A DNA stretch of 36,180 nt from Ensifer sp. USDA 6670 (GTDB taxonomy: Bacteria > Pseudomonadota > Alphaproteobacteria > Rhizobiales > Rhizobiaceae), in NCBI GenBank assembly GCA_000421085.1, contig ATWE01000032.1, positions 1-36,180 of the forward strand. The letters run 5' to 3'. Numbering within the stretch: the stretch's first letter is position 1; each line of letters begins with the position of its first letter. The translations under genes and the position numbers were made by a program. Below are positions 23,645-32,123 of this stretch, piece after piece. The notes beneath the pieces are model-generated. The model made no database searches, was not told the origin of the DNA, and saw nothing but the letters and a program-made list of their open reading frames with translations.

Positions 23645-24115
23645 TCACTCCAGCAGTGTCACGCTGGGATTTCCAGTCGGTCCGTCTGCTTTGCCGGGAT
23701 CCCAGAGGAGGTAGACCTTGCCATAAGTCTCGAGGATGCTTTCGACCACCTTCTTTCCTTCCTCTTCTGACAGATCGGGAAGAGTTGCAGACACCTTCGG
23801 AACTTCGGTCCGGTGATAGTGCCACATAGTTTTCTCGCTGTCGGTGAACTTGCCGTAAACGTCCGGACCCACGATCACCTCGGCACCGACGAGGCGCGCA
23901 TCCGCGTTGTCGCTTTCAAAGATCAGACACTGGGTCATGCCGCCCGCCACCTGCTTGCAGTAGTGATGGGCGATCATGTCCTTATTGCCGGGAAAGTGTT
24001 GTTTGGCATCTACGTGCAGCGAAAACCCTTCGGCGGGTTTGGGGCCCGCTGCCTTTACGGGCGATGCTGCCAGTATAGAGGTGAAAAGGACGGTAAGAAC
24101 TGCCTGCGCTTTCAT
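23645..24115 (-). CDS. DUF1264 (OBAP-like) exported protein
   Basis: A 156-aa protein from the ATG at 24115, which has GGGAGG 7 bases upstream; a longer start exists but would destroy the signal peptide. Residues 1-24 are a Sec signal (MKAQAVLTVLFTSILAASPV, cleavage near KAA). The mature part contains HHYCKQVAGGMTQCLIFESD, ARLVGAEVIVGPDVYGKF and the C-terminal VLETYGKVYLLW-like block, all typical of DUF1264. The family is named in plants for oil-body-associated proteins; bacterial members are periplasmic and of unknown role. The paired cysteines in HHYC and TQCL may form a disulfide. Stands alone, with gaps on both sides. Confidence 0.8.
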   Translation of the reverse strand: MKAQAVLTVLFTSILAASPVKAAGPKPAEGFSLHVDAKQHFPGNKDMIAHHYCKQVAGGMTQCLIFESDNADARLVGAEVIVGPDVYGKFTDSEKTMWHYHRTEVPKVSATLPDLSEEEGKKVVESILETYGKVYLLWDPGKADGPTGNPSVTLLE

Positions 24116-24985
24116 GCATTCCTCCCTCATTTTCGGCCGGACGCATCCAATCAACGAGCCAATTTTGCCAGTCGTGCGCCGGCGATCGGACGAGATTAAC
24201 AGTGACAAGTCGGATAGGCGACTACCCCAGAAGGCGTATGGTATTTGAAGACCACTTCATTGTTCGTGGCTTGATGAAACAACTGAATTTACAGCCGTTC
24301 TCTCTGCCCATCTCGGGTGCTCCGACGCGGCGGTCGGCTGCTGCTCATCGACGACGCCGGAGATCTCAGGAAACGCAAAGGCCTTGATCGCGAAAGACGG
24401 TGCGCATGGGCTGTTCGACCTCAATAGCTTGGGCGACGCTCTGTCCGATGCAGGATTCGATGGAATAGACAGCGGGCCGCTCGATTGGCTTAGCCTTCAC
24501 TTTCCTTGCGGAACGAAGAAGTAGTTGGCTGCGGGCAATCCGACAACGCTTGCTTTCGATCGCCGGCAATTTTCCGTCGCTAGAGTAGCCCGCCAATCGT
24601 CCACGCGTGGGAGGATCACCCAAGCTTGGTAGCAACGGCTGGCTTCGGTGGTGGCTCCAGCCGTAGCTCGAATGTCTGCAACGGAGAAGCTTGATCAACG
24701 TCCGGAATTGGCGCATCTCCCATTTTGAGCACAGGAGTGGGATTTTCCACTCTACACCACCAGCAACGGTCCCTTCGGATTCCTGACATAGTTTTCCTGA
24801 CAGCTTTCGATGTCAGGTTTCCGGTCGATTTTCGCATATGGGGCGACCCCGAACCGCTCACTGCCGCTGCATGACGACGACGTCGCTCTAGGGTGGGAAG
24901 TTCACATCTCCGCCGTCGACCTAACGCGAAGCTCAGCACTGGCGGTAACTTTAGGCAGGAGAAACCGGCGGCAAGTGACAGAACT
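24116..24985. other. Gap with no recognised gene
   Basis: About 870 bases. Several 60-115-codon frames overlap on both strands but show no domain, consistent composition or ribosome-binding site. One minus-strand frame near 24770-24840 contains KIDRKPDIESCQENYVRNPK, which I cannot place. It is probably decayed or non-coding DNA and must contain the promoter of the DUF1264 gene at its left end. Confidence 0.35.
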
Positions 24986-25864
24986 TCACCCCGGCCAATC
25001 GAAGCTCTGCGCGGCCCGGACCATAGCGGCTGTCGCCGGGCTGTAGGGCCGCCCCGGAACGCTGGCCAGGGACACCGTGCGCGCCACCGCGGGTTCTATT
25101 AACGGACGCTGCAGAAGTTCAGGCGATGTCACCGAATATTCCGGCATGAAGGCAAAGCCGATCCGCGCCAGAACCATTGACTGCACCCAATCCTCGCGCT
25201 CGGAGCGAAAGCGGGCATAAAGGCTGACGTTCTTTTCCCGGCAGACGCTCATGACCATGTCCCGCATCTCGCAAGACAGACGATCGACATAAGATTCTTC
25301 AGAGAGATCGCTCAACTTGATCGCATTGAGAGTCGCAAGCCGATGATCCGGCGGGAATACGACGACGTAGCGCTCGCTGTAGAGATCATGAACGCGGAAG
25401 GTCGCCCCCATTCCCTCCAGCGGATTGAGAACGGCCAGATCTAGATCGCCATTCTCAAGCCTGTTTCTCAGTTCCTGAACGCTCGCTTCGCTGACCTCAA
25501 GCTCCACGCCATGATAGTCGCGCTGGAACTTTGCGAGGAACCGGGCGAGCTTCACATGGCCGATCGTCGACATGACGCCGAGGCGGATCGGCACTTGGTT
25601 GAGCAGCCTGAAATTATCGGCAAGCGTCCTGGTTGCATGGGCCTCCTGCATGATCTGCTGAAGGTGCGGCAGGATGGAGCGTCCGAACTCGCTCAGGAGT
25701 ACGCGCTTTCCCTCGCGGTGGAATAGGGGCGCGCCAAGCTCGTCCTCGAGCGTCTTGACCGCCTTGGTGAGCGCCGGCTGGGACACATTGCAATCGGTGG
25801 CAGCCTTGGTGAAATTCAGCATCTTCGCGGCGGCGAGCACGTAGCGGACCTGAAACATCTCCAT
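24986..25864 (-). CDS. LysR-family transcriptional regulator
   Basis: A 292-aa protein, complete. The helix-turn-helix spans residues 4-60 (VRYVLAAAKMLNFTKAATDC, SQPALTKAVKTLEDELG, LFHREGKRVLLSEFG); residues 90-285 form the effector domain (IRLGVMSTIGHVKLARFLAK, GDLDLAVLNPLEGMG). It differs clearly from the LysR at 8215-9129, resembling the CysB/OxyR-like branch. It is divergent from the DUF4242 gene at 26016 with 151 bases between, the usual LysR arrangement with its target. A TATCGATCGATA palindrome lies in that gap. The effector cannot be told from the sequence. Confidence 0.9.
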   Translation of the reverse strand: MEMFQVRYVLAAAKMLNFTKAATDCNVSQPALTKAVKTLEDELGAPLFHREGKRVLLSEFGRSILPHLQQIMQEAHATRTLADNFRLLNQVPIRLGVMSTIGHVKLARFLAKFQRDYHGVELEVSEASVQELRNRLENGDLDLAVLNPLEGMGATFRVHDLYSERYVVVFPPDHRLATLNAIKLSDLSEESYVDRLSCEMRDMVMSVCREKNVSLYARFRSEREDWVQSMVLARIGFAFMPEYSVTSPELLQRPLIEPAVARTVSLASVPGRPYSPATAAMVRAAQSFDWPG

Positions 25865-25927
25865 GGCGATCCCTCCCGATCGGATCCACGAGACGACATT
25901 GTAGCCTCTTCATCAATAACTGTCGGC

Positions 25928-25939
25928 TATCGATCGATA
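25928..25939. promoter_or_regulatory. Palindrome between LysR and DUF4242 genes
   Basis: TATCGATCGATA, a perfect 12-base palindrome 64 bases before the LysR start and 77 before the DUF4242 start. A candidate binding site in a divergent promoter region; LysR dyads with such cores are common. Confidence 0.4.
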
Positions 25940-26015
25940 AAAAACTTGTCGTTCTCTTTCGCCTGCCGTTGCGTTCAACTCCTGTGGTCACTAGTCCAAA
26001 AGAGGAGATCCGGAA

Positions 26016-26279
26016 ATGACCGTCTACATGGTGGAACGCGACCTCAAGGGCATCAGCATGGAGGCACTGGGAGGTGCGCAGAAGGCGGCGATCAGCAAAG
26101 CTGCCGAGATGACGTCCGGAGGTACCGACATCAAATATCTCCGCTCGACCTTCGCGCCGGAGGATGGACGCTGTATGTGCCTCTTCGATGCTCGCTCCGA
26201 CGTCGATGTGAAGCGTCTGAACGAGGAAGCGGGGCTGCCCTTCCACAGAATCGTACCGGCGCTCGATCTTACGCCCTGA
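26016..26279 (+). CDS. DUF4242 (SCO4226-like) small protein
   Basis: An 87-aa protein from ATG 26016; GAGGAG lies 7-8 bases ahead. It reads MTVYMVERDLKGISMEALGG, TSGGTDIKYLRSTFAPEDGR, CMCLFDARSDVDVKRLNEEA and GLPFHRIVPAL. This is the ferredoxin-like dimeric fold of DUF4242, whose structural representative SCO4226 of Streptomyces binds nickel at the dimer interface. The C-M-C stretch and the histidine near the end could be metal ligands here, as an inference. Divergent from a LysR regulator, likely its controller. Followed by a GC hairpin. Confidence 0.8.
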   Translation: MTVYMVERDLKGISMEALGGAQKAAISKAAEMTSGGTDIKYLRSTFAPEDGRCMCLFDARSDVDVKRLNEEAGLPFHRIVPALDLTP

Positions 26280-26289
26280 GGCGGGCGCG

Positions 26290-26320
26290 ACCGGGCCGGC
26301 GATGTGGATCCGGGCCCGGT
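26290..26320 (+). terminator. GC hairpin after DUF4242
   Basis: ACCGGGCC at 26290 pairs perfectly with GGCCCGGT at 26313 across a 15-base loop, 11 bases after the DUF4242 stop. Only ATCTT follows, so the terminator is imperfect. Confidence 0.45.
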
Positions 26321-27079
26321 ATCTTCGCGAAGCCATGTGTCGAAAAGCAATGCGATGGCTAATCCCTCTTGAGAAGCAGAGCATCGTCTCGAAATATCAG
26401 CGCTTGTTGGATCGACGGTAAGGTTCTGCCGCTGGTCCGAACGGAGCGTCTGATTACGCCAACGGCGCGTTCCCGGAGAGTGGGATCGAACCAAGATATT
26501 CGTATGGCGCCGGCCACTTCCTTTCCGAGCGTCTACCGGCCTTGATGATGGCCCCAACTTCGGCTTTCAGGAAGAGAATTCGGCCGCGGAAGGTCGCGTT
26601 TGGGTCAAGACTTCCCGTACCAGTTCTGACGGGGAACGGCAGAGAAGGGACGCATCAGGCCGTAGCGCGAACGGCGGGTTTGGAGAAGCGCCATGAATGT
26701 CGCGAAAATGGCGCGACCACGACCTCCCGCATGGTCGCCCACGATGTCCGCTTCCGGGCAACAGCAAAGATCATCTCAACGGCCAATATGAGGGCGCAAT
26801 GCTGTAGTTTATAGCGCAGTCGTTTGCAGACCTAAGCGTGGGCGTGCCTTACGGGCCAGACAGAATTGTGCTTCCACGAGCCCTGCAAGCCTTCTAGCTG
26901 TGATGTTCAACCTTTGGGCCACGAAGATCGCATAATGTATCAACAGGAATTCGGCCCTAATGTTTACGAAAGGAACTCGCCATGACGATCGAGAAGTTCC
27001 TTCCCTCATCACCGACCTTGTCGAAGAGATAGCGGGCGAGGCCCCCGGCTCGAAGTCGAGCGTTCCATCGATCGCCTCA
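26321..27079. other. Gap with no recognised gene
   Basis: About 760 bases. At 26982 an ATG with AAAGGAA ahead begins MTIEKFLPSSPTLSKR and stops; in the neighbouring frame the sequence reads DREVPSLITDLVEEIAGE, similar to the start of small phage-holin-type membrane proteins. So a truncated remnant is possible. Copy C of the dif-like motif lies in this gap. No complete gene. Confidence 0.35.
26926..26949 (+). repeat. Copy C of the dif-like repeated motif
   Basis: GATCGCATAATGTATC followed by AACAGGAA, differing from copy B at one base of 24. It is 5247 bases from copy B in the same orientation, bounding a segment with the nucleotidyltransferase, DUF1264, LysR and DUF4242 genes. Confidence 0.6.
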
Positions 27080-28735
27080 TCAGCTTGTGGTCGAGCACGG
27101 CCGTGACGCGGACATAAATGGCTTTGCCGCTAAGAGATCGTCTGCCAGCCTTAGCGCCAACGCCACTGCCGCCAGTGTCGGGTTGGCTTGGCCTGCCGTT
27201 GGAAACACTGAGCTGCCGGCAACGTAGAGATTTGCCACGTCGTGGATGCGGCACTGCGAATTGACCACTCCCTGCTTTCGGTCTTCCGACATGCGCGTCA
27301 GCCCGATCTGGTGGTAGCCGTCGAGTGCCTGCTTCAGCACGTGCTCGAGACACTTGTCCGGCTCAGCGAGATATTCGAGTCGTCCGAGATCTGCGGTCTG
27401 GAGCGCGCGGTCGAGCACGTCGTGGCTCTCGACCACGGATTGGGCATCTTCCGTCTGAAACCGGAAGTTGATGCGCAGGCTGGGCAGCTCCGATTCGTCA
27501 TGCCGCTCGAGCAGGCTCACGCGGTTTTCGGGATCGGGAAACTGCTCGGCATGGTACCGCAGCAGGTAACGGCCACGCGGGTTGAGAAGCGCAAAGCCGC
27601 GCTTACGGAAGGGTTGCCGCCTGAGCTGCGCGAGCACCTGCAGCGTGCTTATGAACAGATGCGGATCTTGGCGGATGTTCGTCAAGTGGCCTTGGTGACC
27701 GCGCCTTTCAAGCGGCGTGGGCGAGGGGGCAAGTCCCCGCCCGAGGCGGGGATAAATTCTGAGGGTTGCGAGCGCGAGATAGAGCATCGACAGCGCTCCG
27801 CTGCCATGGGCGGGATCCGCAACGGAAAAGCTATCCAGCCAAAAGGCCGTGTTAAGCAAATGATGCTGAGTTTGCGCTCGAGACGTGAGCGCCAGCCGAC
27901 GCTTGACGGATGACCCGTCATCTCGGTTGTGAAACCAGAGCTTCCGACCGAAATGCGGCTGAGTAAATTGCACCGAGGCGAGGTAACCGGTCAGATGGCC
28001 GGTATAGAACCGCCCGAGCGGCCCATCCGGCCCGCCGAACTTATGCGGCCATGTGCGTTGCGCCTTGAGCAGCAGTCTGGCGTTATCGAGCCCCCCGGCT
28101 GCCAGCACGTAGGCCTTGGCTTCGAGCTCGACCGTGCGCCCGTGCCATTTGGCTGTAAGTCCGATGACGCGGCTGCCATCCGGATTGAGCCTGATATCAG
28201 TGACTGTGCAGCCGGTATGCAGACGGATCATCGGTTCGGCGCGCAGCCGTGCGGAGTAAACTTTCGCTAAGTCGGGCTCCGGCGCCCACCTTTCCAAAGA
28301 CGCGGCCGAAGCGGCCTCGCCGAGGTCGGGAACCGGGGGGAGTTCGTCCGCACCCGCCGCAAAGCCGAGGAACCGTAACGCTTCGTGATAATAGCGAACG
28401 ATCTCGTCATGACTGATGGGCCAGCCAGAATAGGGCACATGGGGCCGAGCTATGAAATCAATGTCGTCAAGGGTTACACAACGGCCGCCCCAAAGCCTGG
28501 ACGTTCCGCCGATGCCGCGATGACCAGTGTGATCACGGCTGGCGTGATGCGCCGTGGCAAGATCCCCAGCACCGAACAGGCCCTGCCAGCCGGGCCTCTT
28601 GCTGAAATCGCCGCCGTCAACAATTGAAACTGTTAGGCCTCTGCCGGCGCATTTTGTTGCGAGTGCGAGCCCGACTGGACCGGCGCCGACAATGCAGAGA
28701 TCGGTGGCAAGCAAATCTCCGCCGTCAATCACCAT
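27080..28735 (-). CDS. GMC-family FAD-dependent oxidoreductase
   Basis: A 551-aa protein from the ATG at 28735 (an earlier in-frame start would add 72 unlikely residues). The FAD motif DLCIVGAGPVGLALATKCAG opens the protein. HRGIGGTSRLWGGRCVTLDD is the flavin-attachment-type loop and AYVLAAGGLDNARLLLKA the GMC signature 2. Near the end GYHQIGLTRMSEDRKQGVVN gives the catalytic histidine, and LYVAGSSVFPTAGQANPTLA the paired asparagine and the C-terminal FAD site. Such enzymes oxidise alcohols or sugars; no cytochrome or gluconate-dehydrogenase small subunit is adjacent, so the acceptor is unknown. The ribosome-binding site is weak. No signal peptide is visible, suggesting a cytosolic enzyme. 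Confidence 0.85.
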   Translation of the reverse strand: MVIDGGDLLATDLCIVGAGPVGLALATKCAGRGLTVSIVDGGDFSKRPGWQGLFGAGDLATAHHASRDHTGHRGIGGTSRLWGGRCVTLDDIDFIARPHVPYSGWPISHDEIVRYYHEALRFLGFAAGADELPPVPDLGEAASAASLERWAPEPDLAKVYSARLRAEPMIRLHTGCTVTDIRLNPDGSRVIGLTAKWHGRTVELEAKAYVLAAGGLDNARLLLKAQRTWPHKFGGPDGPLGRFYTGHLTGYLASVQFTQPHFGRKLWFHNRDDGSSVKRRLALTSRAQTQHHLLNTAFWLDSFSVADPAHGSGALSMLYLALATLRIYPRLGRGLAPSPTPLERRGHQGHLTNIRQDPHLFISTLQVLAQLRRQPFRKRGFALLNPRGRYLLRYHAEQFPDPENRVSLLERHDESELPSLRINFRFQTEDAQSVVESHDVLDRALQTADLGRLEYLAEPDKCLEHVLKQALDGYHQIGLTRMSEDRKQGVVNSQCRIHDVANLYVAGSSVFPTAGQANPTLAAVALALRLADDLLAAKPFMSASRPCSTTS

Positions 28736-29366
28736 CACGCACTCGCTTGAAGCTCTATGACACCGATCATGCGCGCCCTGCATCACTGTCTGACCATGTT
28801 GGGTACCACAAAATGCAAAGCTTGGATATGATACGCAGACGCAGCAGGAGTCAGATAAACTCGAGCTTAGCTCGTAGCGATCTGCCGTTGCGTCGCGACG
28901 CTCCTGATTGCGGCGGCCGGGGCAAGGAAACGCTTTGGCAATTGCTGGCATCCGACTGTCACCGCGCCTTGCGGCTGCTCATGTATTTCTCGAGAGCGCG
29001 GACGGCGATTGGTGTCGTGCCGTCTATGCCGTGCTTGTCGATCACGGTTGAAGGCGCCCGGACAACTTCGTGCTTTTGACGTCGAACTCCAACATGCGCG
29101 GGCGCGAGGCGCTCCGTGCCTCGGCGGCTGGATTGAGGGAGCAGCTCCCCATGCCAGTTTCGAGTTTGTCGCGAAGAAAGTGGGCGGTCCCTGCGCGGTG
29201 CTGGTTTGGAGGGCGACCAGCAAGAATTGCGATGCACTGGAGGTGCGGACAACCTCGTTCGAAGCCGGGAGGATCGTTTTCCAGTCGGTTCACTACAAGC
29301 TACAAGCTAGTACCGGGTTCGAGTAACGCGTATTTCAGCACTTCCGTATAAAGTGGTCGCGGCAAC
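28736..29366. other. Gap with no recognised gene
   Basis: About 630 bases upstream of the GMC gene and of DUF982. Overlapping frames of 90-150 codons on both strands lack domains and ribosome-binding sites. A short direct repeat, CTACAAGCTACAAGCTAG, lies near 29295. The GMC promoter must lie near 28740-28800. Confidence 0.35.
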
Positions 29367-29392
29367 GGAACGAGACGAGCTTCCGGCGGGTT
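29367..29392 (+). promoter_or_regulatory. Possible EcfG (general stress) promoter of the DUF982 gene
   Basis: GGAAC (29367-29371), 17 bases, then GGTT (29389-29392), 30 bases before the DUF982 start. EcfG-type promoters of alphaproteobacteria have GGAAC, 16-17 bases, CGTT; the -10 differs at one base. Supports stress induction, as a hypothesis. Confidence 0.35.
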
Positions 29393-29421
29393 ATTGGGAC
29401 GGAATGACCAGGGAGGTCCCA

Positions 29422-29721
29422 ATGAAGGAAGCTCTTTGGCACCCACCTCTGTGGGTAAGCCTTCAGAACGGCATGCCTCGCCTATTCCGCGGTCCTTACG
29501 ACGCCCTCGATTTTCTGGAGCACGAGTGGCCCAGTCACGGCAAGTGGTACCACCGGGCGATTCGCGATTGCCGTGCCGCCCTTTCAGGGATCGTCGCAGC
29601 CGAGATTGCAAGAGCCTCGTTCGCTGCCGCGTGCGCCGAGGCTTCGTTGGCGCTTTACGATGCAAATGCCGCCGACGTTTCCAAGACCTCTGCAAACGTC
29701 GCTTTCAAACGGCAGCATTGA
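29422..29721 (+). CDS. DUF982 family protein
   Basis: A 99-aa protein. The ATG at 29422, with GGGAGG ahead, was chosen over one 23 codons upstream. It contains WHPPLWVSLQNGMPRLFRGP, DALDFLEHEWPSHGKWYHRA and RDCRAALSGIVAAEIARASF. The W-P, Y-x-x-A, C-x-x-AL-x-G and E-x-AR pattern is that of DUF982, an alphaproteobacterial family abundant in rhizobia, often on plasmids, with no proven function. The C-terminal tail after residue 80 is variable, as usual. A GGAAC-containing promoter candidate lies upstream. Confidence 0.8.
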   Translation: MKEALWHPPLWVSLQNGMPRLFRGPYDALDFLEHEWPSHGKWYHRAIRDCRAALSGIVAAEIARASFAAACAEASLALYDANAADVSKTSANVAFKRQH

Positions 29722-29924
29722 GCGGGGGCGCCGCAGTGGGTTTCGCAATCTGTTCGGGTAGCAGCTCCCAGAACGCTATCCGCCTAGGCAAGGTGATGAA
29801 TGGAGAACATAATGTCTGATCCAAGTGTAAGCCATCCCGCAATGGCATGGATTGGCCACTAGCTCGGGGAGCGAGTTCACTGCCCGCATCTTTTAAAAAC
29901 CATACGACGCGGGCGCGACACGCG

Positions 29925-30182
29925 TTAACGGTCTCCGCTTTCGCGGGCCCCTTCTTCTCCTTCGAGTTCCTTTTCGGCCTGTTGCCAGTGGCGCTCATGC
30001 TCTCCGTCGGGGCGTCCCTCGCGGTCCCAGATTTCATAGGCGCGCCTGCGAATGCGCTCTTCCTTGCTACCGGTGCTTCTATCCGGCGGCTCCGTGCCAT
30101 TGTTTTCGTGCCTCTCCAGCTCGCGTTCAACCGTCTCCCTGGAGCCCTCGACCGGATCTTCGTTCCTTTTGCCAGCAACCAT
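29925..30182 (-). CDS. DUF2934 family protein
   Basis: An 85-aa hydrophilic protein whose ATG at 30182 has GGGAGA 6 bases upstream. The core is EERIRRRAYEIWDREGRPDG followed by EHERHWQQAEKELEGE, the diagnostic DUF2934 block (R-I-R-x-R-A-Y-x-I-W-x-x-E-G-x-P-D-G, H-W-x-x-A). DUF2934 proteins are common in rhizobia and stress-associated gene sets; function unknown. The charged N-terminal half is unstructured. It follows the large membrane protein gene by 96 bases in the same direction. Confidence 0.85.
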   Translation of the reverse strand: MVAGKRNEDPVEGSRETVERELERHENNGTEPPDRSTGSKEERIRRRAYEIWDREGRPDGEHERHWQQAEKELEGEEGARESGDR

Positions 30183-30278
30183 CGATTTCTCCCTTCGTAT
30201 ATGGGTGCACGTGCAGAATTGACGGGCAGCGTTGCATAGCGCTGACGAGTCGATCCTGGCCGGTACTGGGGAGCCGCG

Positions 30279-31814
30279 TCAAGCGGCATCGGTCCGACGC
30301 CCCGTCTCTGAATAGGCAAGCCAGCCAAACAGACCAGCAATGCCGATCATTGCGATCCAGCCAACAATCATACGCGTCTGTGTCTGTGCCGCCGGCATCT
30401 GTAGCTGCTCGACCTTCGGCCACATGACATGGATGTACCCATCCGGCTCGGCCGTAAGAGCCTTGTCCTCGGTATCGACCTCCAGCATGATTCCCGGCAT
30501 CGGCCGATCGCCGCTGCTTACCATAACATGCACAGGCGCCATCGCAGCGATGACTTGCCCGTCGCGCTTCACGGTTCCCCAGCCCCAAAGCGCGATCTCC
30601 GGCTTCATCGTCGGCAATTTGGCCGTACCGATGCCGGTGTCACCGTGCATTTCATGATCGTAGACCACCCCTGACCAGGTGGTGTATTGCCCGAGCGGAT
30701 GCCGAGGCATGGGCTTGTCAACCGTAATCTCGTAACGCGCGCCGCCTGACGTGAAGGTCGCGGCCACGCGCATGCCGTCTGTGTTTTGCACGTGCGACCA
30801 TCGATTGCCCATTTCGGATGTCTCAATGCGGATGTCGCCGGTGATCGGCTGTGTCCTCTGCATATTGGTTGGATCCGGGCCGACGACGCGCATGCCCTGA
30901 CCGGATGCGCCGGCGCTCGCGAGCAAGGCATTGGTGCCCTTCTCAACCGGCAGGGTCTGAGCGAAGACCGGATCAAAGGCGACGGCAACGAACAGCAGGA
31001 CCATTGCCACTCCGGTCCATTCGAGCTTGCGGCGCCGCTTCATCAAATATCCGCCTAGCCACCACCCGACGAGGGCAGAGACGAATGCACCGGGAAATGC
31101 CCGCCACCAGAGATCCTCGTATCCGGAGTAGACTGGGGGCCGAAGCGGCAAACCTCTCGGACCGAGGTACATGTTGTAGGCGGTCCAGACCAGCGCGAGC
31201 ATCAGTGAGCCGACGATCCAACCGGTTCTGCCGACACCCGCATAGGCGGTCCACGCACAGACGAAGACAAAGCCGATCAGCGTATGCTGGACGAAAAAGG
31301 TGATGCCGGGGAAATCGCGCAGCAGAACCAGTTGCGTCAGCACCGCATCGACCACGACGATCAACACGGTTGTGAGGAGCCCATAGACTGCGAAATGCCA
31401 GGTTTCGGCGCGCTCGATCTGCTGTGCTGGATGGTTGCGCCGCCAGAGCCAAAGCGCCAGCAGGTAGCCGGTGAAGATCGCCAGGAAGTGCGCGGGGACT
31501 CCGGTGACCCAGAGATGGTTGAAATCAAGCCACTCCGGCTCCTGAGGCAAGCCGACAGGTGCTAACCATTGGTAGTAGATTTCCAGAATTGCGGTGTGCA
31601 CTGCGGTGAGGATCAGACCCGGAAGGATGCCGATCCCGAGAAAGGTGGTGCCAAACAGGAAGACGCTGGTGATCAAAAAGGATTTTGTAATCCAGTAGGT
31701 CCAGTAGGGGTCGTTGTCCCAAAAGAGGCCGTGGGCAATGACAGCATCGATGAATATCGCGGAGAGGCCGACAAGGACGGCAAACTTGACTGTGTCCTTG
31801 GCGAGTAGAAACAT
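30279..31814 (-). CDS. Uncharacterised multi-spanning membrane protein with periplasmic C-terminal domain
   Basis: A 511-aa protein from ATG 31814, which has AGGAG 9 bases ahead; an upstream in-frame extension of 111 codons lacks helices and is not used. Residues 1-260 have about eight hydrophobic helices (FLLAKDTVKFAVLVGLSAIF, LVLLRDFPGITFFVQHTLIG, WTGVAMVLLFVAVAFDPVFA). Residues 270-475 are soluble and beta-rich: EKGTNALLASAGASGQGMRV, YTTWSGVVYDHEMHGDTGIG and HVMVSSGDRPMPGIMLEVDT. A last helix, MIVGWIAMIGIAGLFGWLAY, ends the protein. I do not recognise the family. The soluble domain repeats short strands with G-D-x-M-P patterns, reminiscent of carbohydrate- or copper-binding beta-sandwich domains, but this is not evidence enough. 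It might be a secreted-complex anchor. Confidence 0.55.
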   Translation of the reverse strand: MFLLAKDTVKFAVLVGLSAIFIDAVIAHGLFWDNDPYWTYWITKSFLITSVFLFGTTFLGIGILPGLILTAVHTAILEIYYQWLAPVGLPQEPEWLDFNHLWVTGVPAHFLAIFTGYLLALWLWRRNHPAQQIERAETWHFAVYGLLTTVLIVVVDAVLTQLVLLRDFPGITFFVQHTLIGFVFVCAWTAYAGVGRTGWIVGSLMLALVWTAYNMYLGPRGLPLRPPVYSGYEDLWWRAFPGAFVSALVGWWLGGYLMKRRRKLEWTGVAMVLLFVAVAFDPVFAQTLPVEKGTNALLASAGASGQGMRVVGPDPTNMQRTQPITGDIRIETSEMGNRWSHVQNTDGMRVAATFTSGGARYEITVDKPMPRHPLGQYTTWSGVVYDHEMHGDTGIGTAKLPTMKPEIALWGWGTVKRDGQVIAAMAPVHVMVSSGDRPMPGIMLEVDTEDKALTAEPDGYIHVMWPKVEQLQMPAAQTQTRMIVGWIAMIGIAGLFGWLAYSETGRRTDAA

Positions 31815-32052
31815 GGTCGCCACTCCTGTAAGAACTTCGACAACCGCCGCTTGTTCATCTAATCGTTCAGCCGCAGCTTTGTTCCTCGCAACGCATCTGC
31901 ATGAGCCCACGGTTGGGGTGGTCAGGTCTGCTCGCCGCAACAGGCGAATGGCTGATACCGATGTGGCTGCACACATGAGCGGCTGGCCGAGAAACAGGAC
32001 CCCGAAGGTGGCGTGCGTTCTGCAGCCACATTTTGATGTATAATCGTTTTCA

Positions 32053-32081
32053 CCAGCGGCTATTGGTAAGGGCGCCGCTGG
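32053..32081. promoter_or_regulatory. Inverted repeat between divergent genes
   Basis: CCAGCGGC at 32053-32060 pairs with GCCGCTGG at 32074-32081 over a 13-base loop, between the membrane protein gene and the small gene at 32124. Could be an operator or a terminator stem; no T-run. Confidence 0.35.
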
Positions 32082-32123
32082 CTGAAAGACGGCGGCCTTT
32101 CGCCCCAGCACGGGAGGCGCTGC

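Noticed and set aside
26542..26814. A 90-codon plus-strand open frame after DUF4242
   Set aside because: No domain, no ribosome-binding site and a basic, low-complexity product; treated as non-coding gap.
29285..29330. A second T-arm-like stretch, GGGTTCGAG, with a short direct repeat
   Set aside because: No cloverleaf can be formed around it; probably chance.
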